A stretch of 64,000 nucleotides of DNA from Roseburia sp. (GTDB lineage Bacteria; Bacillota; Clostridia; Lachnospirales; Lachnospiraceae), in NCBI GenBank assembly GCA_019421345.1, contig JAHZFL010000003.1, positions 231,162 through 295,161 on the forward strand, in the 5' to 3' direction. Under the pieces are notes generated by a model. That model was not told the DNA's origin. It ran no database searches and saw nothing but the letters and a program-made list of their open reading frames with translations. The number at the start of each line of letters is the position of its first letter. The stretch's first letter is position 1. Shown one piece after another: positions 62,234-64,000 of this stretch. A program made the translations under genes and the position numbers.

Positions 62234-62249
62234 CCGCTTTTTATGCAGC

Positions 62250-63272
62250 TTAGTTGTTGATAAACTTATCTTCCTCGTTGTTCCAACTATAAAGACCGCG
62301 AATCTCCTCTCCGACCTTCTCTGACGGATGCTCTGCGGCGCGCTTTCTCATTGCTTTAAAATGCACCTGTCTGCCTGCCGGCGACATATCAAGCAAAAAT
62401 TCTTTGGCAAAGGAGCCGTCCTGAATATCGGAAAGAATCTGCTTCATTGCCTGCTTCGTCTCATCGGTGATGATCTTTGGTCCCGTTACATAATCACCGT
62501 ACTCCGCCGTATTGGAAATAGAATATCTCATGCCGGCAAAGCCCGATTGATAAATCAGGTCAACGATCAGCTTCATCTCATGAATACACTCAAAGTAAGC
62601 GTTTCTAGGATCATACCCTGCCTCCACGAGCGTCTCATACCCTGCCTGCATCAAGGCGCACACGCCGCCGCAAAGCACTGCCTGCTCGCCGAAAAGATCC
62701 GTCTCCGTCTCGGTGCGAAACGTTGTTTCAAGGACACCTGCTCTTGCACCGCCGATGCCGAGCGCATATGCAAGCGCAATATCCTGTGCCTTTCCGGTCG
62801 CATCCTGTTCTACGGCGATCAGACACGGCACACCCTTGCCCGCCTGATACTCCGAGCGAACCGTGTGTCCCGGTCCCTTCGGCGCGATCATCGTAACATC
62901 CACATATTCCGGCGGTGTAATGCAGCCAAAATGAATGTTAAAGCCATGTGCAAACATCAGCATATTGCCCTCGGCAAGGTTAGGCTCGATCTCATTCTTG
63001 TAAAGATCCGCCTGCTTCTCGTCGTTGATCAAAATCATAATAATATCTGCCTGCTTTGCCGCTTCCGCTGCCGTATACACCTCAAAGCCCTGACGAACCG
63101 CCTTCTCCCATGATCTGCTTCCCTCATAAAGTCCGATGATGACATGGCATCCGGATTCCTTTAGGTTTAGGGCATGTGCATGACCCTGGCTGCCGTAGCC
63201 GATAATCGCGATCGTCTTTCCCTCCAGATAAGAGAGATCGCAATCCTCCTGGTAAAAAATTTTTGCTGACAT
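62250..63272 (-). CDS. ilvC: Ketol-acid reductoisomerase
   Basis: NAD(P)H enzyme of valine, leucine and isoleucine synthesis, rearranging and reducing acetolactate or acetohydroxybutyrate. It has 340 residues from the ATG at 63272 (GGAGG eight bases upstream). The nucleotide-binding IAIIGYGSQGHAHALNL, GPGHTVRSEYQAGKGVPCLIA, TETDLFGEQAVLCGG and ISNTAEYGDYVTGP motifs are intact. It is the class I (short) form. It follows ilvN. Confidence 0.97.
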   Translation of the reverse strand: MSAKIFYQEDCDLSYLEGKTIAIIGYGSQGHAHALNLKESGCHVIIGLYEGSRSWEKAVRQGFEVYTAAEAAKQADIIMILINDEKQADLYKNEIEPNLAEGNMLMFAHGFNIHFGCITPPEYVDVTMIAPKGPGHTVRSEYQAGKGVPCLIAVEQDATGKAQDIALAYALGIGGARAGVLETTFRTETETDLFGEQAVLCGGVCALMQAGYETLVEAGYDPRNAYFECIHEMKLIVDLIYQSGFAGMRYSISNTAEYGDYVTGPKIITDETKQAMKQILSDIQDGSFAKEFLLDMSPAGRQVHFKAMRKRAAEHPSEKVGEEIRGLYSWNNEEDKFINN

Positions 63273-63313
63273 AGTCGTTTCCTCCAAAATAAAATTTTAT
63301 GGGCAGCGCACAT

Positions 63314-63838
63314 CTACAGGGATTGCAGATGTCCGTTCTCATCAAATATCTTTACATCGGCGCAGCCTCTTGACAGACCTGTAATACCGGTGCGCGCCAA
63401 TTCCAGTATCCCGTAGCCCTCCACCAGATCCAAAAAAGCATCCAGCTTATCCTGTCCTCCCGTCAGCTCCACAACCATAGAATCATGCGTGACGTCCACA
63501 AGCTTGCCGTGAAAAATCTCCGTCACGCTGATGATCGGCTGACGCTCGGTGTCCTTTGCCCGAAGCTTCACCAAAAGGAGCTCCCTTGTAACAGAAGCCC
63601 CAGGCTCCAGCGTCTTAATATCCACCACGTCCTCCAGCTTTGCGAGCTGCTTTTCAATCTGCTCCAAGATCTGCTCGTCCCCGCTTGCCACGATCGTGAT
63701 TCTGGTATATCTGGGATCAGCCGTCACCCCGGAGGAAAAGCTGTCGATATTATATCCTCTGCGGCTGAAAAGACCGGAAATATGACTTGTCACTCCCGGA
63801 TTATTCTCAACCAAAAGCGATAACACCTGTTTTCTCAT
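63314..63838 (-). CDS. ilvN: Acetolactate synthase small (regulatory) subunit
   Basis: 174 residues; start at 63838 with GAAAGGG upstream, giving the family beginning MRKQVLSLLVENNPGVTSHI. An N-terminal ACT domain (SGLFSRRGYNIDSFSSGVT) is followed by the C-terminal ALS-small domain (ELLLVKLRAK, ELTGGQDKLDAFLDLVEGYGILELARTG). It binds valine and stimulates the catalytic subunit. No ilvB large subunit lies next to it in the window, so the catalytic partner is upstream outside or elsewhere. Confidence 0.94.
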   Translation of the reverse strand: MRKQVLSLLVENNPGVTSHISGLFSRRGYNIDSFSSGVTADPRYTRITIVASGDEQILEQIEKQLAKLEDVVDIKTLEPGASVTRELLLVKLRAKDTERQPIISVTEIFHGKLVDVTHDSMVVELTGGQDKLDAFLDLVEGYGILELARTGITGLSRGCADVKIFDENGHLQSL

Positions 63839-63886
63839 ATAAAACCCTTTCTTACATTGCTTCATTCCTGCTAAAACTTATCTCTG

Positions 63887-63915
63887 ATAATAACAATATC
63901 CGATTTTTTTGTCAA
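63887..63915 (-). promoter_or_regulatory. Promoter of ilvN-ilvC
   Basis: Minus strand TTGACA, 17-base spacer, TATTAT, about 50 bases before the ilvN ATG. It implies ilvN is first in its operon. The last 85 bases of the window show nothing else. Confidence 0.78.
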
Positions 63916-64000
63916 TCATCCGTCAAAAGTAAACATCAATTTTCTGTGTAGGATTACAATACATATGTTACAACTGAATATTTAAAAAGCAGAGATGCCT

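Noticed and set aside
62328..63113. Long plus-strand frame antisense to ilvC (261 codons)
   Set aside because: Lies wholly opposite ilvC, has a Cys/Leu/His/Arg-rich composition typical of antisense frames, and no ribosome site.

Overview
The window looks like a chromosome segment from a spore-forming Gram-positive anaerobe of the class Clostridia, most likely a Lachnospiraceae relative. That placement is an inference from gene content and layout: sporulation-type membrane and SpoIID-like proteins, the yicC-remA-gmk-rpoZ block, T-box leaders ahead of pheS and leuS, a NiaR/NadBC cluster, and paired chromate-transporter genes. Most of the segment is housekeeping DNA of moderate G+C. No rRNA, tRNA or CRISPR array was seen.

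Layout. 1-7.1 kb: the end of a ylbJ-like gene, then a long minus-strand block (coiled-coil protein, coaD, rsmD, cinA C-terminal type, pgsA, rimO, rpoZ, gmk, remA, yicC). 7.2-9.9 kb: nadB-nadC-niaR, with a strong promoter and a probable NiaR operator. 9.9-16.5 kb: a FUSC-like membrane protein, a CPBP protease, a small helical protein, oligoendopeptidase F and the ribosome-rescue factor RqcH. 16.5-21.2 kb: a two-component system divergent from a three-gene lantibiotic-immunity-type ABC transporter.

21.3-29.0 kb is a visibly A+T-rich island read on the minus strand. It holds an unlisted 59-residue Cys/Gly-rich peptide gene behind a near-consensus promoter, a radical SAM/SPASM enzyme, an HELTH-motif metallopeptidase and two ABC exporter half-transporters. 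This is a coherent RiPP (ribosomally made, modified peptide) locus. It is followed by about 1.5 kb of decayed mobile DNA containing a recognisable IS200-type tnpA relic. This is the most promising undescribed system in the window.

29.1-46.3 kb: a secreted propeller protein, an EF-G-like GTPase, tyrA, a ptsI-ptsH-cutC operon with a leader terminator, pheS-pheT-queA under a Phe T-box, a YihY protein, a SpoIID/LytB protein, a probable 6S RNA and an AIM24-family protein. 46.3-54 kb: pckA and citrate synthase in divergent orientation, a CheY-like plus CheX-like pair, a truncated kinase-like pseudogene and thrC. 54-64 kb: an AP2-domain protein derived from a homing endonuclease, two LysR regulators, a MATE pump, a split chromate transporter, leuS with its T-box, and ilvC-ilvN.

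A dispersed family of about 40 bp palindromic repeats occurs in intergenic DNA across the window: seven good copies and two decayed ones. Paired substitutions keep the hairpin intact.
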